The notes beneath the pieces are model-generated. The model was given only the letters and a program-made list of their open reading frames with translations. It was not told the origin of the DNA and searched no databases. DNA of 64,000 nt from Pirellulaceae bacterium (GTDB lineage Bacteria; Planctomycetota; Planctomycetia; Pirellulales; Pirellulaceae): contig JAGYIQ010000009.1 in NCBI GenBank assembly GCA_018402565.1, positions 120,533 through 184,532 of the forward strand, in the 5' to 3' direction. Below, in pieces: positions 52,963 through 61,239 of this stretch. The position numbers and the translations under genes were made by a program. Numbering within the stretch: the first letter of the stretch is position 1; each line of letters opens with the position of its first letter.

Positions 52963-53545
52963 AAACTTGATCCGCGAGAGATGGGAAGGACGCAGAGGAA
53001 AACAGCGGCTGACGGGTATTCTCTGCGTACTTCCTTCCTCTGCGGTTCTCCTCCGTCGGGTCGGCAGGAAATTTGAACCGCAAGAGATGGGAAGGACGCA
53101 GAGGAAGACAGCGGCTGCCGGGTATTCTCTGCGTGCTTCCTTCCTCTGCGGTTCTCCTCCGTCGGGTCGGCAGGAAATTTGAACCGCGAGAGATGGGAAG
53201 GACGCAGAGGAAGACAGCGGCTGCCGGGTATTCTCTGCGTACTTCCTTCCTCTGCGGTTCTCCTCCTTCGGGTCGGCAGGAAATTTGAACCGCAAGAGAT
53301 GGGAAGGACGCAGAGGAAGACAGCGGTGGCCGGGTATTCTCTGCGTACTTCCTTCCTCTGCGGTTCTCCTCCTTCGGGTCGGCAGGAAATTTGAACCGCG
53401 AGAGATGGGAAGGGCGCAGAGGAAGACAGCGGCTGCCGGGTATTCTCTGCGTACTTCCTTCCTCTGCGGTTCTCCTCCGTCGGGTCGGCAGGAAATTTGA
53501 ACCGCAAGAGATGGGAAGGACGCGGAGGAAGACAGCGGCTGACAC
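52963..53545. repeat. Tandem array with 106-bp period (about 5.5 copies)
   Basis: The core AGAGATGGGAAGG recurs at 52977, 53083, 53189, 53295, 53401 and 53507, exactly 106 bp apart. Each unit has GAACCGC (R) AGAG and later CTCTGCGGTTC, an inverted repeat able to form a hairpin, and GTCGGGTCGGCAGGAAATTT at its end. Units differ by a few substitutions. All three minus-strand frames stay open for over 200 codons because 106 leaves remainder 1 on division by 3; I do not believe any of them is a gene. Fragments of the unit lie at 56516-56605 and 60470. Confidence 0.92.
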
Positions 53546-53746
53546 ATCCGCATCAAGATCAGACGACCAACCGTGACCGGTTACGGACAAACATCGGATG
53601 CGCTGATTGATCTATCAGTGACGATTGGTGCAGCTTAGCGTTCAGTTCCACTTGGATTCGAGCATTGGAACACTAATCGGCGCTAATCTCCGCTGATCTG
53701 CCAGCGACACATTCCTTCTATGAGGCGTGAACGGTTACGTCGAAAT

Positions 53747-54634
53747 CTAGTGGACCAAGACCCGGAACCCACCGTCCCGCAGCTCGACCAACTCGAACTC
53801 GTATGGCAATGGCTTGAGCAACTGAATCGGACTGGGGTTGCCACCGTAGGGGAACTTGGGGTCCCATGGAAAGTCCTCGTACTCACGACAGGCCACTGGG
53901 ACGTCCGTCGCGTATTTGCAGTCGTTGACGGGGACAAACGCCAACAACTTCAGCCGATCGTCATAGTGCCGCCGCCACAACAGGTCACTTGGCTTGGGCA
54001 CCACAAACTGGCGGAGCTGCGTGGCCTGCTGGATCAGGCGGGCCGCCCCCAAGTCGAACTGGTAGGCAAACGACCGATCCTCGATCGCCGCTGTTGGCGT
54101 GACAATGGGCCCTGATGTCGTCGTACCGCCGGTCGCGTCTTCGGCCCCCGCGACCGAATCCGGCTTGCTTGGCTGCCGCTCCGCCACCCCGCGGCCCACG
54201 CGGACCACCAACCCTTCCTCCAGTAAAACGTCTAAGAACATCGGTCGCTCGGTTTGCGTCTTGTCCAAACCTTCCACTCGAGCAGCGATTTCCAAGATCT
54301 TCGCCTCGTCGGCTGCTCGATACAAATACAGATCCATCTGCGCATGGGTTTGTTTTCCGGGTCCCCCATTTTTGATGTAGCGGATGTCGATTTGCAAGTC
54401 GCTCCGCGTCAGCTTGGCCAGCGAGACCTGCGATAAATAACTGTCCCACACCGGCGAGTGCTGCTGGGCCTGGACCAGCGACAGATCGACCACCCCCAGT
54501 GTCACAGCGCTGCCCACCAAGCAGCCGATCCACACCAGTGTTTGCCAACTGCGCTGCCGCCACCACAACACCGTCGCCAAACGCTCCCACTTTCCGCGCC
54601 GTCGCATTTGATCCATTGATACTCGGAAGTTCAT
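53747..54634 (-). CDS. Exported or membrane-anchored protein of unknown function
   Basis: A 295-residue protein without a recognised domain. N-terminal WQTLVWIGCLVGSAVTLGVV (about 30-49) is a single hydrophobic segment after a basic stretch (MRRRGKWERL). The mature part has SDLQIDIRYIKNGGPGKQTH, FAYQFDLGAARLIQQATQL and a C-terminal FELVELRDGGFRVLVH that looks beta-rich. Bases GTGAACGGTTAC at 53727-53738 lie 9 bp after its stop, and GTAACCGTTCAC lies 23 bp before its start, so the gene is flanked by inverted copies of the 163-bp element ends. On the minus strand the start is preceded by CTCTTTTTTTCGGAGCTGCG. Confidence 0.75.
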   Translation of the reverse strand: MNFRVSMDQMRRRGKWERLATVLWWRQRSWQTLVWIGCLVGSAVTLGVVDLSLVQAQQHSPVWDSYLSQVSLAKLTRSDLQIDIRYIKNGGPGKQTHAQMDLYLYRAADEAKILEIAARVEGLDKTQTERPMFLDVLLEEGLVVRVGRGVAERQPSKPDSVAGAEDATGGTTTSGPIVTPTAAIEDRSFAYQFDLGAARLIQQATQLRQFVVPKPSDLLWRRHYDDRLKLLAFVPVNDCKYATDVPVACREYEDFPWDPKFPYGGNPSPIQLLKPLPYEFELVELRDGGFRVLVH

Positions 54635-54687
54635 CTTCGCAGCTCCGAAAAAAAGAGTAACCGTTCACCTCGTTCGTCAATCCTCGT

Positions 54688-56205
54688 TCAACGTGTCCAG
54701 CGCAACCAAGTCCCCAGCAGCCATTGGACTCGTGGCGTCAAACGAGTCTTATTGTACCGATCGCCCAATTTCCGGATCGCGTCGGCCTGGGTCGGGTAGG
54801 AGTGAATCACCGAAGCGATCTGCCCCAAGCCAATTCGCTGCTTCATCGCCATCACGATCGGGGCGATCAGATCTCCAGCCTGCGGCGCGACAATCGTGGC
54901 ACCCAGGATCCGATCGGAACCGCGGCGACAGTGGATGCGGACAAATCCCTCGGTCTCGCCATCCAAAATCGCGCGATCGACCTGGGCCATCTCCTGCGTA
55001 TAAGTCACCACTCCTCCCGGGTTACCCGCGACCTCGGCGGGATCGATTCCCACGTGAGCCAGCTCCGGAGAGGTGTAGGTACAGTGGGGCACGATCAACG
55101 AGCTGACTTTCGCACGACCCAAAAACAGAGCATTTTGAATTACAATCCGAGCTTGAAAGTCGGCCGCGTGAGTCAACTTCACCGCCGAACAGACGTCGCC
55201 GGCGGCGTAGATGTGGCGTTGCGAGGTTTGCAAGCGGTCGTTCACCACCACACCCTGGCGCGGGTCCGACTGGACGCCGGCCGCCGCCAATCCCAAGCCG
55301 TCCAGATTCGGCGTGCGACCAACCGCCACCAAGATCTCGTCTACTGCCACGCTTTGCTCGGTCCCCAAGCGTTGCCACACGACGATCTTCTCGTGCGACC
55401 GAATTTCCACTCGAGTCACTCGGGCCTGGGTGACCACTTGGACGCCGTCGCGTACCAGTGACTGCTGCACCAACCGCGCTGCGTCGCTGTCCTCGCGACT
55501 CAACACGTGCTCGGCTTGTTCGATCAGTGTAACCCGCGAACCCAACCGCGCGAAACACTGGGCCATCTCACAACCGATCGGGCCCCCACCGATGACGATC
55601 ATCCGAACCGGCAATTCGGTCAATGAAAATAAACTTTCATTGGTAAAATAACCACTTTCAGCCAATCCGGGGATCGGCAGTTGGGCAGCCCGAGCCCCCG
55701 TGGCGATGACCGCTCGCTTGAACGACAACGCCTGACCGCCGACCTCGATTTCGTGCGGACTACGGAACGTCCCTTGTCCAAAGTACACATCAACCCCCAA
55801 GTCTCGAAACCGAGCGGCCGAATCGTGTGGGCTGATCCCCGCTCGCAGGCGCCGCATTCTTTCCATGACCGCCGCAAAGTCGACCGATTGCACATCCGCC
55901 TGAATGCCGTATTCGGAAGCGCGACGCACGTTGGCCACCTGCCGCGCAGCCGCCAACAGTGCCTTGGAGGGCACGCAACCGGCGTTCAAGCAATCCCCAC
56001 CCATCAACCCACGCTCGATCAGGGCCACTTTGGCACCCAACCCCGCCGCTCCCGCCGCGGTGACCAAACCAGCGGTCCCAGCTCCGATCACCACCAAGTG
56101 GTAACGTCCCTGTGGCCGCGGATTCTGCCAATCCGGCGGATGAACATGTTGCTGCAGCTGCTGGTTGTAGCGATCCAACGGCTGTAGGATTTGATCGTAT
56201 TGCAT
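54688..56205 (-). CDS. FAD-dependent pyridine nucleotide-disulfide oxidoreductase (MerA/Lpd-like)
   Basis: A 505-residue enzyme. The start is the ATG at 56205 (MQYDQILQPLDRYN); an open frame 23 codons upstream is the mobile element. FAD-binding YHLVVIGAGTAGLVTAAGAA, the redox pair in GGDCLNAGCVPSK (Cys72, Cys77), NAD-binding VIGGGPIGCEMAQ, and the C-terminal HSYPTQADAIRK are seen. The C-terminal motif differs from the usual HPTxxE, with Ser and Asp. There is no heavy-metal-binding N-terminal domain and no C-terminal Cys pair, so mercury reduction is unlikely; an Lpd-like or soluble reductase of unknown substrate is better supported. Confidence 0.88.
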   Translation of the reverse strand: MQYDQILQPLDRYNQQLQQHVHPPDWQNPRPQGRYHLVVIGAGTAGLVTAAGAAGLGAKVALIERGLMGGDCLNAGCVPSKALLAAARQVANVRRASEYGIQADVQSVDFAAVMERMRRLRAGISPHDSAARFRDLGVDVYFGQGTFRSPHEIEVGGQALSFKRAVIATGARAAQLPIPGLAESGYFTNESLFSLTELPVRMIVIGGGPIGCEMAQCFARLGSRVTLIEQAEHVLSREDSDAARLVQQSLVRDGVQVVTQARVTRVEIRSHEKIVVWQRLGTEQSVAVDEILVAVGRTPNLDGLGLAAAGVQSDPRQGVVVNDRLQTSQRHIYAAGDVCSAVKLTHAADFQARIVIQNALFLGRAKVSSLIVPHCTYTSPELAHVGIDPAEVAGNPGGVVTYTQEMAQVDRAILDGETEGFVRIHCRRGSDRILGATIVAPQAGDLIAPIVMAMKQRIGLGQIASVIHSYPTQADAIRKLGDRYNKTRLTPRVQWLLGTWLRWTR

Positions 56206-56238
56206 CGTACGCCTAATCAAAGAACAAGTAAAAAAGGT

Positions 56239-56401
56239 GTAACCGTTCACGCCTCGTAGGGTGTCATGCAGCAAGTCGGGCTAACCGTACGATCGTTTGC
56301 GAGTCAAAGCAGCTGGAGAACGCGACCGGTTTGCCCCGAGAACCATCCGACTTGCGGAATGCACCATCCCCAAGGATGACCTCCCACCCGTGAACGGTTA
56401 C
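56239..56401. mobile_element. MITE-like element, copy 2 of the GTAACCGTTCACG family (163 bp)
   Basis: Same length and order as the copy at 19258-19420, with GTAACCGTTCACG and GTGAACGGTTAC ends; interior matches include GTAGGGTGTC, GCAAGTCGGGCTAAC, TTTGCCCC and CCGACTTGCGGAA. It lies 34 bp upstream of the MerA/Lpd-like start. On the minus strand, its end is followed by ACCTTTTTT. Confidence 0.88.
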
Positions 56402-56747
56402 AAAAAGGTAACCACTCACGTCCCCGCTTCCCGACATCCATGACGAGCAGACCCAGCACCTCGCCGACGCTCAGTATCGAGCAAGCAGCAGGGCCCAACA
56501 AGCCCGAAGGAGAAGAACCGCAGAGGGGGGGAATTAGTTCGAGAATACCGAGCAACCGCCATGTTGCTCTGCGACCTTCCCATTACTCGCGGTTCAAATT
56601 TTCTACGGAGCGTGAACGACCACGCCAGACGGGTCGTTTAAGTGGGGCCTTTGACGGGTGCCTAAAACTCGAGACAATGGTGAGACCGCACCGAGGCACG
56701 CCAACCGAACTCCCAATCATCGTGCCTGGACCGCAAAGGAACCCAAT
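56402..56747. other. Intergenic, fragments of the 106-bp repeat
   Basis: GAACCGCAGAG at about 56516 and, in inverted orientation, CCTTCCCATTACTCGCGGTT at 56576-56605 are pieces of the 106-bp unit. A GGTAACCACTCACG at 56406 is a mutated 163-bp element end. No gene is supported. Confidence 0.6.
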
Positions 56748-57737
56748 ATGAGTAAACTGGCACACACGACACTGGGTCGCGACACAACGCTCAACTTGAT
56801 GCTGCCGATATCGGCGCACCTGGTCTCGCTCTGCTGCGGACTGGCGGCCCTCCTCCTCTCCAGCACAACGACCCTAGCGGCCCAGGAACTGGACCCACGG
56901 CTGTTTCCAGCGGAGCATGACGCCCTGTTTCCAGCAGAGATGTCGCGTTGGTCCACGGAAGAGGAGCCGCTGGTACGAGGTTTGCTTGAAAGTGAAAAAT
57001 TGCGTCAACGCTTGCTGGCGACGTCAGACGCAGGCGATTCGGTCGCCAAACGCTATTGCCAGGCCTTGGCAGAGTTCCAAGCCTCCAGTCAAAAGGCGTT
57101 GGAGTCTCGCGTACCGATTACCGCCTTTGCCATGACCCCCGAGCGATTGGAGCAACAACTCCGTGGCCAAGACAAACTTGATGCCTCGGCGTTCCAAGCT
57201 TTCGACGGACGCTGGTTTGGACGCTGGGGCGACTCCGAGGTGAATCATGACTGGCGGCCCACCCAGTCCTTCGCGCCGCCGCGGCAGTACCCCGACGTGC
57301 CCACACCTCTGTTGGGGCTGCAATACGCCTGGATCAGCAACGGCTTCGGCTGGAATTACCTGGTCAAACTCCCGGTCGATCAAACCGTTGATCGCGGAGC
57401 GCAAGCCCTCGAGGTGGCCTCGCCACCCGGCGCCGTGATCCTGGGGATGGTCTATTACTTCCACCCTCCAGACTTCGTCACAATCCAGGGCGAGAAGCCC
57501 CACGTCGGATTCCTCGATAGTCCCACGCGACTGGTCTGGCTAACCGACCGCGAAATCTTCCTGGAAGAAGCCTTCCCCGCCACCGATCCGCGGGACTCGA
57601 CCTACGTCATCACCGCCCTCTACCACGATCTACTGGGTACGCCCCCCAGCATCCAACCGCGTGGCACCCAAGCCATCTACACGCGGCGTCCCGATCACCG
57701 ACCGGAGTTTTACAGCTTCGATTGGCAGGTCAAATAG
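56748..57737 (+). CDS. Secreted protein of unknown function
   Basis: A 329-residue protein. ATG at 56748 follows AAAGGAACCC. N-terminal ISAHLVSLCCGLAALLLSSTTTLAA is the signal peptide (cleavage near residue 45). The mature part has an acidic helical region (about 45-120: ELDPRLFPAEHDALFPAEMS) and a beta-rich remainder with FDGRWFGRWGDSEVNHDW and YAWISNGFGWNYLV, and ends GTQAIYTRRPDHRPEFYSFDW. I recognise no family. It is 17 bp before the cupin gene and so probably the first gene of a run of three. Confidence 0.75.
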   Translation: MSKLAHTTLGRDTTLNLMLPISAHLVSLCCGLAALLLSSTTTLAAQELDPRLFPAEHDALFPAEMSRWSTEEEPLVRGLLESEKLRQRLLATSDAGDSVAKRYCQALAEFQASSQKALESRVPITAFAMTPERLEQQLRGQDKLDASAFQAFDGRWFGRWGDSEVNHDWRPTQSFAPPRQYPDVPTPLLGLQYAWISNGFGWNYLVKLPVDQTVDRGAQALEVASPPGAVILGMVYYFHPPDFVTIQGEKPHVGFLDSPTRLVWLTDREIFLEEAFPATDPRDSTYVITALYHDLLGTPPSIQPRGTQAIYTRRPDHRPEFYSFDWQVK

Positions 57738-57754
57738 ATGAGCAGGAGGATGTT

Positions 57755-58201
57755 ATGACCTCAGACGCGGAGCACCCAGCGGCCTCAGCGAACGACCTAC
57801 CGAGCGTACGGTTGGTACGACCGATGGTCGAAGTCACGACCCAACAGGGCTTGCCCTACTTTGTGGGACTCTCCGGCGAGACCGTGGCCGCGCGCGGTCT
57901 GGCCATGCATTTGGTGGTCGTGCCACCGGGAGGACGCTCAGCACCCCACTTGCATGTCGGCTACGAGACCGGCATCTATGTCCTTGAAGGCGAGGTCCTG
58001 ACCCGTTGGGGACCGAATCTGGAACACGAGACCATCAGCCGAGCGGGCGACTTTTTGTTCGTCCCACCCGACGTGCCGCACCAAGCGGTCAACCTCAGCG
58101 ACACGCAACCGGCTCGAGCCGTGGTCGCTCGCAATCACCCCGCCGAACAGGACCACGTCGTTCCCTGGGACGGCCCACCCTCAAACCTTGGTACGTTATG
58201 A
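57755..58201 (+). CDS. Cupin-domain protein
   Basis: A 148-residue single-domain beta-barrel protein. ATG at 57755 has AGGAGG 5 nt upstream. Cupin motif 1 is PPGGRSAPHLHVGYETGIYVLEG (His-x-His and Glu ligands). Motif 2 is GDFLFVPPDVPHQAVN. It could be a small metal enzyme or sensor. It is flanked by the secreted protein gene and, with an ATGA overlap, the 190-residue membrane protein gene. Confidence 0.88.
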   Translation: MTSDAEHPAASANDLPSVRLVRPMVEVTTQQGLPYFVGLSGETVAARGLAMHLVVVPPGGRSAPHLHVGYETGIYVLEGEVLTRWGPNLEHETISRAGDFLFVPPDVPHQAVNLSDTQPARAVVARNHPAEQDHVVPWDGPPSNLGTL

Positions 58202-58770
58202 ACTCCCCCCAGGGCCGAATTGAACTGCGATTGCGTTCGCTGAACCAGTTATTCAACTCGTTGGATCCATCCCCGTTCTATGAACAGGACCTGGACGACA
58301 ACGCCGAGGAATTCATCGTCGGCTGGGCCCGAGAACTCCCCCGCGACGCACCCCTCGAGATTGTGATTCATATCACTGCGTTGCCTGACGACCAAGGCAC
58401 GTTGGCCGAGACATCCGACCGAGTCGATCAATCCGTGCGGCGGTACTTCGCCTACCGCCAGCAACAGGAGCAGCGACGATTGAGCGAATTGTGGCGGATC
58501 GGTCGCTTCAGCCTGGTGGTGGGATTGCTGTTTTTGGCGGTGTGTTTCACCGTCGCGAACCTGTTGGGAAACGACGACGCCCAACCCCACGCCATGTTGC
58601 GGCTGTTTCGCGAAAGCCTGATCATCGTCGGCTGGGTGGCTTTATGGCGACCGCTGGAGATCTTCCTCTACGATTGGTGGCCCATCGCCCGCAGTCGCCA
58701 ACTGTACAAAAAATTGGCCGCTGCCTCGGTCATGCTGGTACAAGACGCCGTCAGTCGATCGGCAAGATGA
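58198..58770 (+). CDS. Two-TM membrane protein of unknown function
   Basis: A 190-residue protein. ATG at 58198 overlaps the cupin stop (ATGA). An N-terminal soluble part (about 1-100, including FIVGWARELPRDAPLEIVIHI) precedes a long basic helix (RRYFAYRQQQEQRRLSELWR) and two helices (FSLVVGLLFLAVCFTVANLL; LIIVGWVALWRPLEIFLYDW). Similar proteins are annotated as hypothetical. Its 3' end overlaps the M48-like gene by 20 bp, convergent. Confidence 0.78.
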   Translation: MNSPQGRIELRLRSLNQLFNSLDPSPFYEQDLDDNAEEFIVGWARELPRDAPLEIVIHITALPDDQGTLAETSDRVDQSVRRYFAYRQQQEQRRLSELWRIGRFSLVVGLLFLAVCFTVANLLGNDDAQPHAMLRLFRESLIIVGWVALWRPLEIFLYDWWPIARSRQLYKKLAAASVMLVQDAVSRSAR

Positions 58771-59923
58771 GCCAAAGTTCCGGTCGTCCCAGATTGCAGT
58801 GGACCGCTCGTGACAGCAGCCCGGCACAACCCCACGAGTAGGCCAAGGTCAGTCGGGCACTGTTCCACGCCGCCCAGTCGCTCTTGGGTGTGGCACTCCC
58901 TCGCGTTTCGGCACTCGGGATGGGATGAAAGATTCGCTCGATCCACACGGCTCGACGGGGTTCGTGATCCTGCCAGCGATCCAACTGCAGAGCCGTCTGC
59001 CGCACGATCTCGTCGATCGCCACACCGTCAACTTGGCGGCTAGCCGCTGTCTCGCTCAACTGTTGGTCCAATGCCCGAGCCGCTTGGCGACTGAGGCTGG
59101 GGAGCCACAGCAGTCCGACAAAACTCCAAATCGTAAAATACAAGCCAGTCGTCACCAATGTGGCAACGGAGGTGAATCCTGCTAGGGGCAAAAGCCCGCA
59201 GATCGCCAAGCCACCGAGATTCCAGAAGTAGGCCACGAAGGTTCCGCGTCGGAAGGCTCCCGACTCAATGGCCGATGCCCGCCGCGCCAACACACAGGCG
59301 AGACTCTCGGCCGACAGTTGCTCGGTCCACAGCCGCGGCAGCACAATCACCGGTCGTCCCAACCGCCAGACGATCCCGCCAGTGAATCCCTCGTCGGCAT
59401 GTTCCACCACAACCACGTCCGCCTTCGGTCGTGTGCCCCATACCACCGCCCGATCGATGGCTCGGGAAACGGTCGGTAGGAATTGCTCTCGTGGCAACGC
59501 CGATCTCAGCACGTACCACGTCCGAACTTGATCGATCAGCCACATGGCACCCGCAGCAAACAACACGGCCGCCAGCCAGCCGCCCCAGCGTCCACTGGTC
59601 AATAACCCCATAGCCACGAACAAGAACACCAGGACCTGCGCGGCGGCGACCGTTAAGTACCGGGCCCACCACGAGTGATCTTCTCCAGCCAATCGACCGA
59701 ATCTCCGCGGAGCCCACTGCCCACCTAGGTAATCGAACGGCAGCAGCCACAACAGTCCCACCAACAAGACCGCGGCCAATTGCCAGCCATCCGAGACAGA
59801 ATGACTCGTTTCGGCCGACAGCCAGCGGCCGGGCAGTCCGAGTCCCAAAGCGAGGGACGACAAGACGACCAGCGACCCGACGGCCGTGATCCCCAACCAC
59901 AATCGCGCGCGAGCGTAGGTCAT
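58751..59923 (-). CDS. M48-like membrane protein without the zinc motif (probable pseudo-peptidase)
   Basis: A 390-residue protein with four or more hydrophobic segments in the first 125 residues. After PKADVVVVEHADEGFTGGIV and RPVIVLPRLWTEQLSAESL, the position where M48 peptidases (HtpX/BepA-like) have VLAHELGH reads CVLARRASAIESG, so both zinc His residues and the catalytic Glu are gone. Further helices follow (FWNLGGLAICGLLPLAG). The family assignment rests on the segment order and the IVLPR...LSAE...VLA context. It may be a regulator or a degraded enzyme. Gene start MTYARARLWLG at 59923 looks reasonable. Confidence 0.7.
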   Translation of the reverse strand: MTYARARLWLGITAVGSLVVLSSLALGLGLPGRWLSAETSHSVSDGWQLAAVLLVGLLWLLPFDYLGGQWAPRRFGRLAGEDHSWWARYLTVAAAQVLVFLFVAMGLLTSGRWGGWLAAVLFAAGAMWLIDQVRTWYVLRSALPREQFLPTVSRAIDRAVVWGTRPKADVVVVEHADEGFTGGIVWRLGRPVIVLPRLWTEQLSAESLACVLARRASAIESGAFRRGTFVAYFWNLGGLAICGLLPLAGFTSVATLVTTGLYFTIWSFVGLLWLPSLSRQAARALDQQLSETAASRQVDGVAIDEIVRQTALQLDRWQDHEPRRAVWIERIFHPIPSAETRGSATPKSDWAAWNSARLTLAYSWGCAGLLSRAVHCNLGRPELWLILPID

Positions 59924-60079
59924 TGTTCTTGCCTGACGGTTTTCGAAAGGTGCCTATCGGATCCCCAAATGGGTACCCGACTTCACCGCCTGAGCAGTAA
60001 CTGCGACATAATTTCCGAGTGGGCTCGCAGACCGGTGGCACAGGCAACCGGCAGCGGTTGTTTCGGCCCTCCGGGCCTC

Positions 60080-60192
60080 TAGACCAGCAGCCCTCTGTAG
60101 ACCAGCAGCCCCCGGTAGACCAGCAGCCCTCTGTAGACCAGCAGCCCTCTGTAGACCAGCAGCCCTCTGTAGACCAGCAGCCCTCTGCTGGT
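60080..60192. repeat. 18-bp tandem repeat TAGACCAGCAGCCCTCTG, six copies
   Basis: Six units begin at 60080, 60098, 60116, 60134, 60152 and 60170; the second has CCCCGG instead of CCTCTG. The last is followed by CTGGT and so completes the palindrome that occurs singly at 22956 and 41981. Uniform units without spacers rule out CRISPR. Confidence 0.93.
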
Positions 60193-60249
60193 TTGAGGCG
60201 TGGAAACGTCGTGTCTCTTGTTCCCGCAACGAAGCGAGGTGGGCCCAAG

Positions 60250-60400
60250 GTAGCAGGCACTCTCCGAGTGCCGTCCGCCAAATCTTGGAAGCACGGAAAC
60301 GCTAGTCATCCGCGTCCAGATCTGCGGCAGTCAAATTCGTTAGCTAGGGTGTGTTATGGGGCGGCGTTCTGGCGGACGGCACTCGGAGAGTGCCTGCTAC
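60250..60400. mobile_element. MITE-like element with perfect 31-bp terminal inverted repeats (151 bp)
   Basis: The left arm starts GTAGCAGGCACTCTCCGAGT and continues to 60280; the right arm, 60370-60400, is its exact reverse complement and ends CGGAGAGTGCCTGCTAC. The 89-bp interior has no open frame of note. There is no second copy in the window. Similar inverted repeats with short interiors are typical of non-autonomous elements. Confidence 0.85.
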
Positions 60401-60749
60401 TATAGTGCCCCGCACCTTGGCAGTGGTGCAGACCAGCGGGTCGTCGTTTGCTATCGGGCCCAGCCGGTAGGTGAACCGCGAGAGGGGGGAAGGACGCAGA
60501 GAAATCCAACAGCCCCGGTAGCTGAGTGAACTGGCAGTGTTGGCTGCTGTTCTTCGACCATTACCGGCTTGTGGGACCCCTGTTTTCTGGATTAGTGACG
60601 ATTAGCGTCGAATAGTGTTCCACCCGCCTTCCGAGTTAATCAGCACTGAAAATTTTCCGAGGAATCCAGTAGCGATAAGGTTGGCTCGGGCCCGAGCCGT
60701 TCTTGCACTGTTAATGTTGGGTTTTGTTTGCCACACGCGTCAATGGCGG

Positions 60750-60870
60750 TGTGACCAAGGGGCAACGATCCTTCTTTTTGATGATTGGGGGGCGGGCGTT
60801 CTCGCTGTCAAACTTTCGGTCCCACGGGTGAACCCGCGGGGGCCGATGTGACCAAGGGGCAACGATCCAA
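60750..60870. repeat. Dispersed repeat, GACCAAGGGGC/TTTCGGTCCCACGGG family, copy 3
   Basis: Here the order GTGACCAAGGGGC, CCTTCTTTTTGATGATT, CGCTGTCAAACTTTCGGTCC, GGGTGAACCCGCGGG, GTGACCAAGGGGC is the same as in 22759-22892. Confidence 0.8.
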
Positions 60871-61239
60871 AAGTTTGAATGGCGACGCTCCACGAGTGCC
60901 TGATGATGAGGAAGGAAATGACTTGGTTCGTCACCTGCTGTTCAAGGCGGCAAGACGGTGTAGCTTGACAGCCTTGAGGGTCCTTGAGACCAGCTTGTCG
61001 GTGTCGTCCTCAAGGGCGCCGGAAGCGTGAGCACTCCTAATTTGCCGACCGAAATGCAGCGAACCACTGCTGTGACATTCGGTTTTGGGGTGCAAAAGCA
61101 AAAACGATCAAGCTCGCCCTCGGTTGCGACAGATCATAGGTGCATACTGCCTTGGTTGTCGGAATGTAGGGTTTTGTCCCCGCTTAAGCCTATTTCGCTT
61201 GCTTCTTCCCCAGCCGGCCGGGTAAACTAGGGGGGGCGA
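60871..61239. other. Intergenic stretch before the Rhs fragment
   Basis: No coding frame with family features is seen. It could hold degraded Rhs or secretion-gene remains that I cannot recognise by eye. A GGGGGGCGAT directly precedes the TTG at 61240. Confidence 0.5.

Noticed and set aside
52875..53590. Three long minus-strand open frames (204-213 codons) over the 106-bp array
   Set aside because: They are the same repeat read in three frames; without any start signal or known family they are artefacts of a unit length not divisible by 3.
54688..56205. Mercuric reductase
   Set aside because: The N-terminal metal-binding domain, the C-terminal Cys pair and any mer neighbour are missing.
60080..60192. 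CRISPR array
   Set aside because: Units are adjacent and nearly identical with no spacers, and no cas gene is in the window.
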